This document shows, piece after piece, positions 22,535-33,024 of a stretch of 64,000 nucleotides of DNA. Made by a program: the position numbers and the translations under genes. The first letter of the stretch is position 1. Each line of letters starts with the position of its first letter. Source of the DNA: Nautilus pompilius (Eukaryota; Mollusca; Cephalopoda; Nautilida; Nautilidae); assembly GCA_018389105.1 (NCBI GenBank), contig JACATO010001552.1, forward strand, positions 310,001 to 374,000, given 5' to 3'. The notes below the pieces were generated by a model. It saw nothing but the letters and a program-made list of their open reading frames with translations. It was not told the DNA's origin and made no database searches.

Positions 22535-22725
22535 AAACCACAGGCGGACGGTGGTCGGTGACTCGGCCGTTAGCCGACTGGACTGGACTTAAAACCCGAG
22601 TTCGAATCCCACTAGCAGATAACTGGGGGGAATTTCGCTTTCCTACCCACATCAGACTGGTACATAACACGGCAACATCACAAAGCCACACAATTCCTTT
22701 AATTAAAAAAACAACAATATTAATA
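22535..22725 (+). mobile_element. tRNA-derived SINE
   Basis: An A-box-like stretch (TGGTCGGTGACTCGG, about 22550-22564) and a near-consensus B-box (GAGTTCGAATCCCAC, 22598-22612) form a tRNA-like polymerase III promoter. It is followed by a body with the GGGGGGAATTTCGCTTTCC segment (about 22624-22642) seen in related form in many invertebrate SINE tails, then an A-rich end. The 117-codon open frame across it is a by-product. Confidence 0.65.
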
Positions 22726-22792
22726 ACTAGTAGAGATTTAAAAATAAAAGTATTTTCTCTTTCATTTATACAAACTAGAAGGGATGACGTGC

Positions 22793-22795
<3 letters not shown>

Positions 22796-22830
<35 letters not shown>

Positions 22831-22874
22831 CCGTACTGAATCATCATCATCATCATCATCTCTCTCTCTCTCTC
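22796..22874. repeat. (CT)n-(ATC)n-(CT)n compound microsatellite
   Basis: CT run 22796-22827, ATC triplets about 22841-22860, CT run to 22874. Confidence 0.95.
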
Positions 22875-23344
22875 AGTTTTAGATCGATAGCACGAAGATT
22901 ATCTACCTTGTTCGTGATTAACTCAACGAGATATTTTACGACGGGCTGGCCCACGCCTGCCTCCCCACCCACCGCCATCGCAATCCATGTCTGAGCGTTT
23001 TTCTAAATTCCGTCATATTGGCGGAAGTGCACGGTTCACTCTCAGATGAATATATTTCTGCTCCACCGGGTTTATTCGGGATACCGGGGGAAGAAGTTGA
23101 ATACCTTGATTTATCTTTTTTTTTTTTTTTCCACTTCCGAACTGTACTCACACGAGAGGTGAGGCTTGTAGCGCCACCAGCCCTGGTCCAGGGCGAACTT
23201 CCACACGCATTGCAGAAGTTGGAGCGTTCAAAGGACCAAACGTCTCAGTTAAGTCGAGTTGGCCTTATAACTCCGCTTTAAGTTTGGTGACGGAAACCGT
23301 CATCTGTTCGCTTTTGTCTGGATTTTTTTTCTCGTCTTCTTTAT

Positions 23345-23349
<5 letters not shown>
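22875..23349. other. spacer, nothing recognised
   Basis: Moderately GC-rich, with a T-run at 23117-23130. The 87-codon frame 23018-23281 has no motif and is interrupted by the T-run. Confidence 0.4.
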
Positions 23350-23399
<50 letters not shown>

Positions 23400-23619
23400 T
23401 AGACACAGAGAGAGAGATAGATAGACACAGAGAGAGATAGATAGATAGATAGATAGATAGAGAGAGAGATAGACACACACACAGAGAGAGATAGAGAGAT
23501 AGATAGATAGATAGACAGACAGAGAGAGAGAACACACACACACAGAGAGAGAGATAGATAGATAGATAGATTAGATAGATAGATAATAGACAAAGAGAGA
23601 GATAGATAGATATAGACAC

Positions 23620-23654
<35 letters not shown>

Positions 23655-23658
23655 AGAG
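23350..23658. repeat. (GA)n/(GATA)n compound array, about 309 bp
   Basis: GA runs alternate with GATA (AGATAG) and short CA blocks. Long Ser/Leu- or Ile/Tyr/Ser-rich frames on the complement are low-complexity artefacts. Confidence 0.96.
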
Positions 23659-24808
23659 GTTTTCGTTTGCTTATGCGGCCTTAACCCGCGACCCCCCCCC
23701 CTCCGGGTGCCGGTTCTACGTCGTAGGGTTGGAAAATCACCCATCGCACATTTCCAGAGTCTCTGGCCTGTGACGTCACTGGTTCTCAGACAAGGTGGGG
23801 GGCAGGGCGGCGGTTGCTCTTAAGAGAACAGACGCAGACTCACTAGGGCGGTCAGGGTGAACCGCCGGGAGAAACGAGTGTCCATTTCAGGCCGCCTTGA
23901 ACTCTCGGGTCGGGAGAACAGCGCGAGTTTTACAAGTGCACCAGACAGTAGCGCAGACACGGGGAGGACGACGGCGGATTGCCTGCCGAGCCGAACAGTT
24001 CCAATGGCCCGTAACTCGACATCGGGTTTGTGATCCAGCCGTCGGGCGGCCGAGCCTCTTGTCTGGCACAACTTCGCCGCTCGTAAATCAGCCGGCCCCT
24101 TCTCGACGAAGGTCCACGCGGCGTCTAACAGCGGAGAGTATATATTTGGTGTGTGGAAGCGAGAGGTGCACAATTGTTACAATCGGCCTGTCAAATTACG
24201 TACGTTAGAGCTCAACGACCCGTACTCTAGACACGATCCTTTGTTTCGGCTGTTTGGCCCTTGTCTAGCTGATAGAACACCCACCACCAGCCGTAACTAT
24301 TCCCACGACTCTATATGAGGTGTGTGTGCACCATGCACACGGACGGCCTTTCGCGACTGCGGATTAGCACGACACAATGGTATCTGACCCTAACCGACAC
24401 TGTTGCCCGCTGGTGTATTAAAAGACTTGGTTCAGAACTGGAGAAAACAAAAGCTTTGTACGTCTAAGAAGATTTATTATAAATATCGTATTTCAAAGTA
24501 AAGCAGATGTGAACTTAAACCGGGATTTTAACGGAATGATGAGAGAGAGAGAGAACAAATAACGCAGGCGAACTTCTCCAAGCAGCCGTCCAAACGTGCT
24601 ACTCGTGGAGTCAAAGGGGCGATAATCTTACCACGTGATTGTCCACGTGACTTTCCCCAAAGATTCTCTTTCTGCGAACAGCAAAGGTATCCCACAGAAT
24701 CTTGATGCAGGCAGGCGATGGTAAAGGGAAAAACACAAAACAAAGAAAATGTGCGTTTTGTTTTTTTTTTTTTAATTTCATTTAACCTCACATCTCTGTA
24801 AGCATCTT
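23659..24808. other. CpG-rich patch (23.7-24.2 kb), then spacer
   Basis: The segment 23690-24180 is CpG-rich with overlapping frames on both strands (up to 117 codons) and no recognised domain. The rest is unremarkable. A promoter-type CpG patch is possible but unsupported by any gene. Confidence 0.4.
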
Positions 24809-24819
24809 AACAACAGCAG

Positions 24820-25157
24820 GAGCAAGCCGGCCCGGTGGGGCAGGTGGTAGCGGGTTAGCTCCGTAAGGGGACCGTTGCTCCTGTACTGGGTTCGATCCCA
24901 GGTTGGGGTCGGAGGAGAGTTGTCGCTGATGATCGCCATAGCGTGAAACAGCTGTACGACGTCTCCTTGGTGTCCGACGTGAGAGAGACCTCCCGGGTCC
25001 TTGGGGCCCACGGTGTCGGGGGACCGGGCCGCTTGTCGGCTCGACGAACATCTCTCAGTTACGAGGAGGACTCGACAGAGAACGGGCCACTTGTCTTTAC
25101 GGGATGCGATGCCATTGAAAGAACCTCGTTCGGAAGTCCAACTCGCTCAACAACAAC
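24820..25157 (+). mobile_element. tRNA-derived SINE, near full length, with target duplication
   Basis: A GC-rich block of about 340 bp in AT-rich surroundings. A-box region TGGTAGCGGGTTAGCTCC (about 24844-24861) and consensus B-box GGGTTCGATCCCAGG (about 24889-24903) give a tRNA-like head. A long unrelated body follows and the tail is (CAA)n. The 11-bp AACAACAGCAG occurs on both sides (24809-24819, 25158-25168), the expected target-site duplication of LINE-dependent retroposition, although the CAA tail makes its edge uncertain. The good conservation of both boxes and of the duplication suggests a fairly young insertion. The 108-codon open frame inside is incidental. Confidence 0.75.
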
Positions 25158-25354
25158 AACAACAGCAGCAATAACATATTACAGTAGATGGTACTCTCAT
25201 CTGTCAAGGAGGACGGAGAGGACTTTTAGGCTTTTGTCCTCTCCCCCCAAGACCATTAATTTAATGTAATCACGCGGCGCACGCGAGTTTGTGTGTGAGA
25301 CCGAAATCTTCCTTCAAAGGAACTAAGAACTAAGAAAGCCATCGTGATCATTAC

Positions 25355-25580
25355 TTATGTAAGGGATCTGAGGAAGGTGAAATAACCATCAGTAGAATTC
25401 TTAACTGGACTAATACCGCCATTATGAGTTACCCACACCGATAATATCAACGACTTTGTTTTTACTAACCGTGCTGGAATTTTAGTAAGTTTATAATTAT
25501 GACCGCTAGTATTATGAAGTGCAAGTAGCTGGAAATATTGGACTCTGTTCACACGTTCAAAGCGCCATTGTTTTAAAACC
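25355..25580 (-). mobile_element. LINE (non-LTR retrotransposon) ORF2 C-terminal fragment
   Basis: The minus-strand frame carries the typical end of a Jockey/CR1/L2-clade ORF2: TSGHNYKLTK (family 'tRGHsyKL.k') followed by LSVWVTHNGGISPVKNSTDG (family 'FFs.RvvnvWNsLP..vv.a.s') and a final 'FkxxLd'-like stretch before the stop near 25355. ORF2 encodes endonuclease and reverse transcriptase; only the last 65 or so codons are present, as in the usual 5'-truncated copies. Substitutions at otherwise invariant Trp and Leu positions show it is old. Confidence 0.65.
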
Positions 25581-26310
25581 CCGTCATTTTGGTCAGATGT
25601 GATATTGTTAATCGTTTAGCCTTTTCTGTCTACTTAAAATCCCGGGGCTGTTTACTCAAACTATGCTGGACTCGTTCTAATAACCAAGTATCTTTCCTCA
25701 AGGACTTCAGATCTGCACAGCCAGACCGGTATGTGGACGAACCACGGATTTACAAACCGACCTACAATCTCCTCACTTTTGTTTGATATTGTGGTTTGAT
25801 TATCTGTCATATCATTATTAGTATTTTTTTTCTGAAATGATTTAGAACTGCATTTTGCCCATCGTTTATACGCCCGACTGCTCGAAGTAACTTCACTGCC
25901 TTCACCGTGACATAAGTTATGGAAATAGCAATAATATGGAGGTGAAGTTTAACCTGTTCACGGCACATGTGTGTATAGTTCTAATTTCCATCACTAAACT
26001 ACATTAATGAACAGAAATTAGGAAAGCATATCAGCTACATTTCGAACTTATTCGGTGATATTTTAACCGATACTATCGACCCGGGTTAGCTTTTAGAAGA
26101 ACCTGTGAGAACATCCCGTCTACTTTTACTATCTACCTTTTTTAAAATTTCCATCTTCATCTAAATTTTTTTTTTTTACTTTTGTAACTTTTCTCATTTA
26201 ATTTTTTTTTTAATTTGCAAAAAATGTGTTGTGTTTTTTTTTTTTAATGTATTTTAGTCTTCATAACGACTTTTCCATACAGAGACTTTGCGTAAGGAAA
26301 TGGACAGACC
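25581..26310. other. AT-rich spacer
   Basis: T-runs at 26166-26178, 26202-26212 and 26235-26246. No feature recognised. Confidence 0.4.
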
Positions 26311-26314
26311 GGAA

Positions 26315-26480
26315 AATTATGGCAGTCTGCCTGTCACGAGGTCGGGCTGCGATTTAGGCCATTGGAAGGTCAGGGTTGTTGGTATGCGAAAGGAACTGCA
26401 ATTCCTGTCCGATAATCAACATCCTATGGTCGTCCCTAAAAAGGAATGCAGTATTTTGATGTAGGGTAATGACAGATTTT
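26315..26480 (+). mobile_element. Tc1-like transposase fragment (weak)
   Basis: About 150 bp align by eye with the segment at 42.82-42.96 kb (shared GCCTGTCA, GATTTAGGCCA, TGCGAAAG). One frame contains AIGRSGLLV, which fits the Tc1 'ISaxGRsxLxf' region lying between the second and third catalytic acids. Too short and decayed for a sure call by itself. Confidence 0.45.
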
Positions 26481-27920
26481 ACACTGCCCGTGTAAGGCAA
26501 AGACGGAATGAAAGTCAGGACACTATAAATCTACCATACTGTGGTCAATCATCAGACCCACGCGATAACTATACCCGACCGGTCCCTGCAAAAGCATTTT
26601 CCATAGATCTACTTCCCGGGACTCTCTAATAAAGATTCTGTGCCGGAAACGATCATCGATCCCGTTGACCAGAATTACTCATCCCGTCCCCACAATGAGC
26701 GCAATACACAGCTGTTCTTTCGAACTCGGGTGTCTACTTACTTATGCCGTGCCTCTGTATATAGGTTAATTTCACGAATCTCCACGAGTCATTAAAATTC
26801 ATCAATAAATTAACTGCTATGAAAACGATCAATCGGCTGTGACGTGATCTTCGTCTTCAACTCATTAAATGCAAAGCCAAGCTTTGTTTCGGAAGATTGA
26901 ACTACATTGATCGTATGAAATGGTTTTATTCTACTCTTCTGCACCCTAACTGCTACAGAAACACGGGCGCTTCCTCACGAGGTTACTACTCACCGTCTTT
27001 ACTTTCCACAAAAATATTATTATTATTATTATTATTATTATTGGAAATCCTCTCTTTGAAAATGTTACAGATCTTATACGAGTCTGTCACTTTTTTGTTA
27101 AGTATCTATGCGCAAAATGTGTTTCGCCAATTGGAAAACAATAGCCACTTTCCCTGCCCCGATCAGGGAGTTCACGGGAGCGGCCATGTCAGGTATGGCC
27201 GACTACATTAGCGAAGAGGATGACAGACATGTTTTCTAACCCTAAGAAGTTTACGCTTGTAAACGACAAAGCTCATTGTATATGTTAAATGTCCTTAAAC
27301 GCATCAGCAGCGACGTGTGTATATCTATCATATACTATTTAGCTTTTGTTTAGATTAGTTTTAACAGACTGACATTCTCTTCAGCGTCTAACAGCATCAA
27401 CGGTGACTGTGAGCACGGATACATCATTTATAGTCTATTCGTTAGAACAAATTATTTGTCAGTACTCGTACAAAGCATACGGACCTGACTCAGGCTGATG
27501 GTTTTAACCCCGCCCCGCCCGCCGATTCTGGTGACAGTTATTCAACCTTTTTATCTTTTCATATACACTTTAAACTGGATAAGTTTCTATAATGCTCTCC
27601 TCGCATCAAAAGAAGGCTCGTCGTGGCCACAGGGTTTCCCTTTCATGTCTAGCACATACGTTCGCATGCATGCGGTGGTGTGGAAATCCGAACAGGTCAG
27701 CGAGAAGCCTGAATGTACATTCCTAGAAGTAATGACATAGTGCACGTTTAAAATGGCTGAACCGTTTACCTGGCGGTGTTGTTGGAGGTAAGGTAAGGGG
27801 AGGGCGAGCGGATGGACGACGTTTTCCGTTTTTGGCTGATGCATCAGGCTGAAGAGGAGAAAGTGAATTTTTTCTTTTTTTTTTTAAAGTTTGGATATTA
27901 CTCAAAAATAAGCTCCGACA
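26481..27920. other. spacer with (ATT)n
   Basis: An ATT microsatellite lies at 27014-27042. Open frames of 80-104 codons (26.90-27.21, 27.50-27.84 kb) have no motif and the first runs through the ATT repeat. Confidence 0.45.
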
Positions 27921-27929
27921 TCATCGCAG

Positions 27930-28440
27930 GAGGCATACAAAAAACAAAATGAATACGTCGCACACTGGGTTAGTGCTCGGTATGCGAGCCCTTTGCTTCA
28001 TACAGAGCATGACGCCTCGTTTCCATGCTCCCATACAGGGTATAGATGTACGACTGAGGAATGTTGTCCCGATTATCCCGCAGCACTTCTCGCGATCCAA
28101 TTCATCCGAGGGGTTTGGCTGTCGCCCGACTTTCTCAGTAGCCGTATAATCCAATATAGCCCCAGTGGTGTTCAGATCGGGACTTCGTGGCTCTTCATCC
28201 CAGATATCTTTCCCTGTGCGCTCTCGGGTACAGCGGGAGACGAATCCCCGCCCAGAGATGTCTTTCTGAGGGAATGGCGAGACGGAGAATCTGCCTATAC
28301 CAGTCGGCAGTCAGTATATCCTCTATTTTATGTAATTCTCCGACACCCTTGCCTGATGATATGAATCCCCTACACCCGTATCGACCCACGCCATATTTTA
28401 AACGTGGTCTTGTAATAAAACTGAAGTTATTTTGGCTCAC
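27930..28440 (-). mobile_element. Tc1-like DNA transposase remnant
   Basis: Minus-strand remnant of a Tc1/mariner-superfamily transposase, the DDE enzyme that cuts and pastes the element at TA sites. From the 5' side: GVGELHKIEDILTADWYRQI with LRLAIPSERHL (about 28.24-28.34 kb) matches the Tc1 block 'GvG.LhkIdGim....YrqIL..haIPSg..L'. DELDRE (about 28.09 kb) matches the region after the last catalytic acid. IPQSYIYTLYGSM and KGSHTEH (about 27.97-28.05 kb) match the C-terminal 'IPqeYi..Lv.SMprR...vi.akGghTkY'. The matches lie in more than one frame, and the DNDPKH catalytic block is missing between the first two, so there is an internal deletion plus frame changes. Non-functional. Confidence 0.85.
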
Positions 28441-28449
28441 TTCCCTAGC

Positions 28450-29157
28450 GATCCATTAGCTTTTGTCAACGGGTGAAACGTATATTTTACTGATAACTAA
28501 TAATTCTAAATAGATTTCGTTCACGAAGATAATATAAATAACGACCGCAAATAGGTTGGAGATGTGTTTGTTATGCACAGATTGTAGGCCAGGTAGGTCT
28601 GTTGTGGGTCGTTCATCTTCTACATTATAAACACAAATATTCTTAGGGCTCGGAAAGAAGCAAACAACGAGACAGAGTCAGTTAGGACGCACGTGTTACT
28701 TCGTCTAAAGTGCTAGACTTCGATCGTCAACTATCTGCGTGGTTTCGATGTGAAATCTTTAAAAGCGAGGATCAGTATTTAGTTTCGCTCAGAAATAAAA
28801 AAAACCTTTCAAGATAAAGAAAGGGGTTGTTTTGTAAAGATGGATCTGCAGGCGATGTTTGTAAGTAGAGGCGATGCGACAGAACTGTCGACGTCACAGA
28901 CAACCAAACAAACGCCCCGTAATATGACAGCCCCAGACGTTTTCAGCGGAACGCATTCGAAATATTTTATAAAGGAAGACGGTAGTGAAATTTTAAAATT
29001 ATTATTTAAACTATTCCGAGCCCTAGTGACCTTGAAAACACTAAACACCATATTTAATATTTTAAAACATACAGGGATACTATTTTGAGAGGAACAACTG
29101 AAGAGAAGCATGCGATAGATTATCCCGTTTATTCTCTTAGTTCTAAAACTAAACCTG
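28450..29157. other. spacer with one unassigned 82-codon frame
   Basis: The plus frame 28840-29088 opens with ATG and encodes a soluble-looking peptide without known motif; a minus frame of 100 codons overlaps it. Neither is supported as a gene. Confidence 0.35.
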
Positions 29158-29162
29158 AGGAG

Positions 29163-29241
<79 letters not shown>

Positions 29242-29399
29242 AGAGAGATGGTGAGAGAGAGGAGGATGGAGAGAGCGAGGGAGAGAGAGAGATGGTGAGA
29301 GAGAGGGGATGAGAGAGGAGAGAGAGGGGAGAGAGAGAGAGATGGTGAGAGAGAGAGGATGGAGAGAGCGAGAGGAGACGAGAGAGAGAGAGAGAGAGT
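29158..29399. repeat. (GA)n array with GATGGTGAG interruptions
   Basis: A purine-rich array on the plus strand. GATGGTGAG recurs at 29202, 29247, 29291 and 29341, and GGATGGAGAGAG at about 29264 and 29357. The same interruptions occur on the complement in the CT array at 32.8 kb. Confidence 0.95.
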
Positions 29400-30914
29400 A
29401 ATATTATAGTACTAACGCAAGATTAGTCAGTACAAATCGTCTTACATCGTTTGTTATTGGTTTTCTCTTTTTAATCGGATGATGATGAATTCATCAAGCA
29501 TCAACCGCAACCATCCCAATTTCCTCTATTGTTATGATCGACTCTGACCGGTTTTTTGTTTTTTTTTTTGCATCCATCCAATTTGGTGCACAATTCAGAA
29601 ACTTAAGGTAGCGAAAGAGTTTTACTCTCGTATCAATCCATCCCCCCCTCCCGTTTGTTTGTTTGTTTTTTGTTAGCGTTTAATTTCAATAAAACTATTA
29701 TTTCTTATGACCAATAATAAAAAAAAAGTTTTTAAAATAGACGTGGGGGGGCCTGTCGTTTAATTAAATTAGTCCACTCTTATCTTCATTTGATTTAAAA
29801 CATTTTCAAAGCAACAAAAGAGAAGCGGAAGTGCCACAATTTAAAGGGCACCGGCTTCTCTCGCAGTCCCCCCCCTCACCAGACAGACAATCGATAATTG
29901 TTACAGCAAATATTTCCATGTCGATGCCAGATTTTAAGTCTGCGGCAGGTAATCCTATACTTTTTAAAGAGAGATCGCAGATTCTAATAGGCCGGTTTAA
30001 TTAATATCTTTTACTTGCAAATGGCGCAAAAGTATAGACGGGGAAGCGGCGCAGAATGGCAGAGAAGCAGATATTAAGTGCCGAACTGTTATCCACAATT
30101 GCAAATAAAATCTAAATAAAATCTGGGATGGAAGGACATATATCTTGCGGGTTTCTTATTTATTGACAGCTTCTCTGGCGCCTGTTCATTATTTATAATT
30201 CGCATTTTATTTACGGCAGATAAAAATGTCAGCAAAATGAAATCTCTGTAAGTGATTGACGCGAAACGTTCCGTTTTATGTTGTTAATCGTTTTCTTTAG
30301 CTGTGATTTATTTATTTGTCTTCCTCCGGGATTTTAGTTTGTTTTTGTTTCCTCCCCTCCCACCCAAAACAGAAAAAAAAAAAAAAAAACAGATTTAAAA
30401 CAAATCAGCTTTAAATTATATAAATGCACGCAGGCCGAATTTCTCACAATCTTTTATTTATTTTTTTGTTGCTAACTGTCAGGTTTGGGATGAAAAAGAT
30501 GTCGTTTACTTGCCTGAAGAACACTAGTACTCCGACGTCTCCACGTTTATTCAGCAATATTGCTTTGCATAACTAGGCAAAGTTATTTATACTTTTAAAA
30601 AAATATTTCGTCACTCGTACGTCGTCATAAAAAAGAAAGAAAGAAAGGAGTCATTATCCAAGTTGCGTCCCCTTTATTTATTCAAGAGAATTTAATTATT
30701 CCTGAGTTTAGTCTATGCAATACGCCATTTGTGTTTGCTTACATCATCCAGTCGTAAGGGTCATTCCCAATATAGGGATTAACTTTTTATTTTTACGAAT
30801 TCAACATGGGAAAATTAATCAAAACTCTCTCCTTCTCTATCATAATTAAAATTAAGGAAAGCCCGCACCTGCCCAAGGTGTGGCCATTTAAAGCGCTGTA
30901 TATTTTCGATAAGA
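29400..30914. other. AT-rich spacer
   Basis: Homopolymer runs at 29552-29570, 29709-29718 and 30371-30389. The stretch 30.0-30.25 kb is rich in homeodomain-like TAATTA, CAATTG and TTTAC motifs, which AT-rich DNA produces easily. No gene recognised. Confidence 0.4.
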
Positions 30915-31046
30915 TGTATACACCGCGGAGTGCGGCCAATCTGAGCAAAGCCTTCCGTGATGTCACCTTTTGTAATGGCATGTATACACCGCGGAATGCG
31001 GCCAATCTGAGCAAAGCCTTCCGTGATGTCACCTTTTGTAATGGCA
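30915..31046. repeat. 66-bp tandem duplication
   Basis: Copy 1 30915-30980 and copy 2 30981-31046 begin TGTATACACCGCGGA and differ at one visible base (G/A at position 16). The near-identity suggests a recent duplication. Confidence 0.95.
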
Positions 31047-32776
31047 TTAAAGAGAAGGACTGTTGAGTTGTGCCGTGAGAAAACAGAAACGGTCCATCAA
31101 TCTGGAAATAAATCAAGCGTGTCTCTGGAATGCTTGAAGTCTGTATTATGCATAAAGACTGTAGAGATTAGTGGCAGGTCGGTGTCACAACTTGTGGAAG
31201 CGCTCGTGGCATATTGCGAGGACTCACGATTACGCTTTAGCACGTCTGAACACCGACTGCCGGCAGGTCCACGGGTCTTAGCCGATGCGAAAGCAAGCCA
31301 CGCCAATGAATTGGATCACTCAATATTCTTTTATTTATCAATTCCGGATTGCTTTTTCCTGCAGCCCCGGAAATCATGTAAACAGCAAGAGAGCGAACGA
31401 AAATAATAGGAACACACACTTTCCTCATGTTATTTTTGTAACCGGCTCTTCAAATAGGCGTAGACAGATGTAGGCCTAGACACTTGGTAACGAACAAAAG
31501 GGGCTGCTGGTTTTTTATTTTCTTTGTTATTCGTCTGTTCGCAGCCGGGCGGCAGCAACGAAAGGGACCGGCCCTCGTCACTTTGTTATCGTGTACCTAG
31601 GCTGTGTCGGGGCGTGATGTTGGTGGGGGGGGCAGCTATTCTCCGTGAGCCCCCCTTCGAGACGTTACGGCCCTTCGCGATTATTGTCCTGGTGTCTCCA
31701 CACCCCGTGGAACATTCCCTGACGCGTCTTCTTCTCGCGAGCCGTTTTCAGGGCTGTTGCCACCGTCGAGGTTTCTCCGCCAGCCCGCCATCTTGGGAGA
31801 GGCCTTGCTCTCGTGAGTTATGCAGATCGCTATGGGAACACGGGAGGACTCGGGGTCGATTATGCAAAACAAAACACTTTTTTTTGGTTGCAAATAGCTC
31901 CAACCAAAAACAATTTATTCACTACCTCGGTGCAGGTACCCGACTTTCTTCTTGCGCGCCGCTTAACGAAACAATAGAATATTCGTCTTTTAATAAAGAC
32001 TCACACAAACACAAAAGTACATCCGGCCGCACCTGGCTTAGTCTCTGCTACCTGTTTGTACCCTACTTATCCCCCACAAAACTGGCGCTCCCGGGGTAGA
32101 AATAAACGCTGTCGTCTGCTCTGCCGAATTGAGCTGAATGTCGTCTGCTGCCAGTCTATCAGCGCGAAAGATTATCAGGTATTAGAGTCCGGATTTGTGG
32201 CGCAGCGCCGGGTGTGAAGACTCGTGTATAATGTTCTCGGCGCTGGCGTGAACTGTTATTTGTAAGACACGGTCCACGTATTGTCGCCTGTCTGCTAATC
32301 CGCCTAAATCTTTTGAATGCGAAGACAGCGCTGCTTGTTTGGCCATCACTGGAACTAATTACCAATGGCTAAAACATTACATCTGTCTCCTTCCGTCCGA
32401 GTCTGCCATTGACCTTATTGGGCGTCCAGTAATGGCCAATTTCGGTAATTGAATACTCCCGCCAATAGGGCGAGTGATAATTTTATTTAAGATACCGGTC
32501 GATACGAACAGCTTTATCATTGTCGTGATGGAGTGATATTTTGTCTTTCAGTGTCAATTTATAATACATTTAATCCTCCTACACGATGAGTTATCGCCGG
32601 TTCTTAATTGAACTAAAGCTTTGATCATCTCGTCGTTAAGACGCAATATTTGTAGAGGAAGAATACGAGAAGGAACACCATTTTGAGTTCGTAATGCTAC
32701 CCCCCGTTCTGTGAAGAGAACTGGGGGAGAAAACATGGAACTTGTTTACTTACTGAACGACGAACAAACAAACAGC

Positions 32777-32779
<3 letters not shown>
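31047..32779. other. CpG-rich patch, no gene recognised
   Basis: 31.55-32.2 kb is CpG-rich. The longest frame of the window (191 codons, 31524-32099, plus) lies here, but it has no recognisable domain, signal peptide or membrane layout, and a frame on the other strand overlaps it. 32.33-32.54 kb is dense in TAATTAC/GGTAATTG, ATTGG and GATA-like cores. Confidence 0.45.
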
Positions 32780-32845
<66 letters not shown>

Positions 32846-33024
32846 TCACCATCTCTCCCCCTCTCTCTCTCTCACCATCTCTCTCCCTCTCTCTCTCTCA
32901 CCATCTCTCTCCCTCTCTCCTCTCTCTCCCTCTCTCTCTCTCCATCCTCCTCCTCCTCCTCCTCCTCCTCCTCCTCCTCCTCCTCCTCTCTCTCTCTTCT
33001 CTCCTCTCTCTCTCTCTCTCTCTC
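32780..33024. repeat. (CT)n / (CTC)n array with CTCACCATC interruptions
   Basis: A pyrimidine-rich array. CTCACCATC recurs at 32845, 32871 and 32897 and CTCTCTCCATCC lies at about 32935-32947. These are the complements of the interruptions in the 29.2-kb GA array. A CTC triplet block spans about 32945-32987. Confidence 0.95.

Noticed and set aside
22497-22859. 120-codon minus frame
   Set aside because: Antisense of a SINE plus CT/ATC microsatellite.
23265-23619. 90-97 codon Ser/Leu/Tyr frames on the minus strand
   Set aside because: Translation of the GA/GATA array.
24820-24910. tRNA gene
   Set aside because: Good A and B boxes but followed by a long body, CAA tail and target duplication, so it is a SINE head.
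31524-32099. 191-codon frame, the longest in the window
   Set aside because: No domain, no coherent composition, in a CpG-rich patch with overlapping frames on the other strand.
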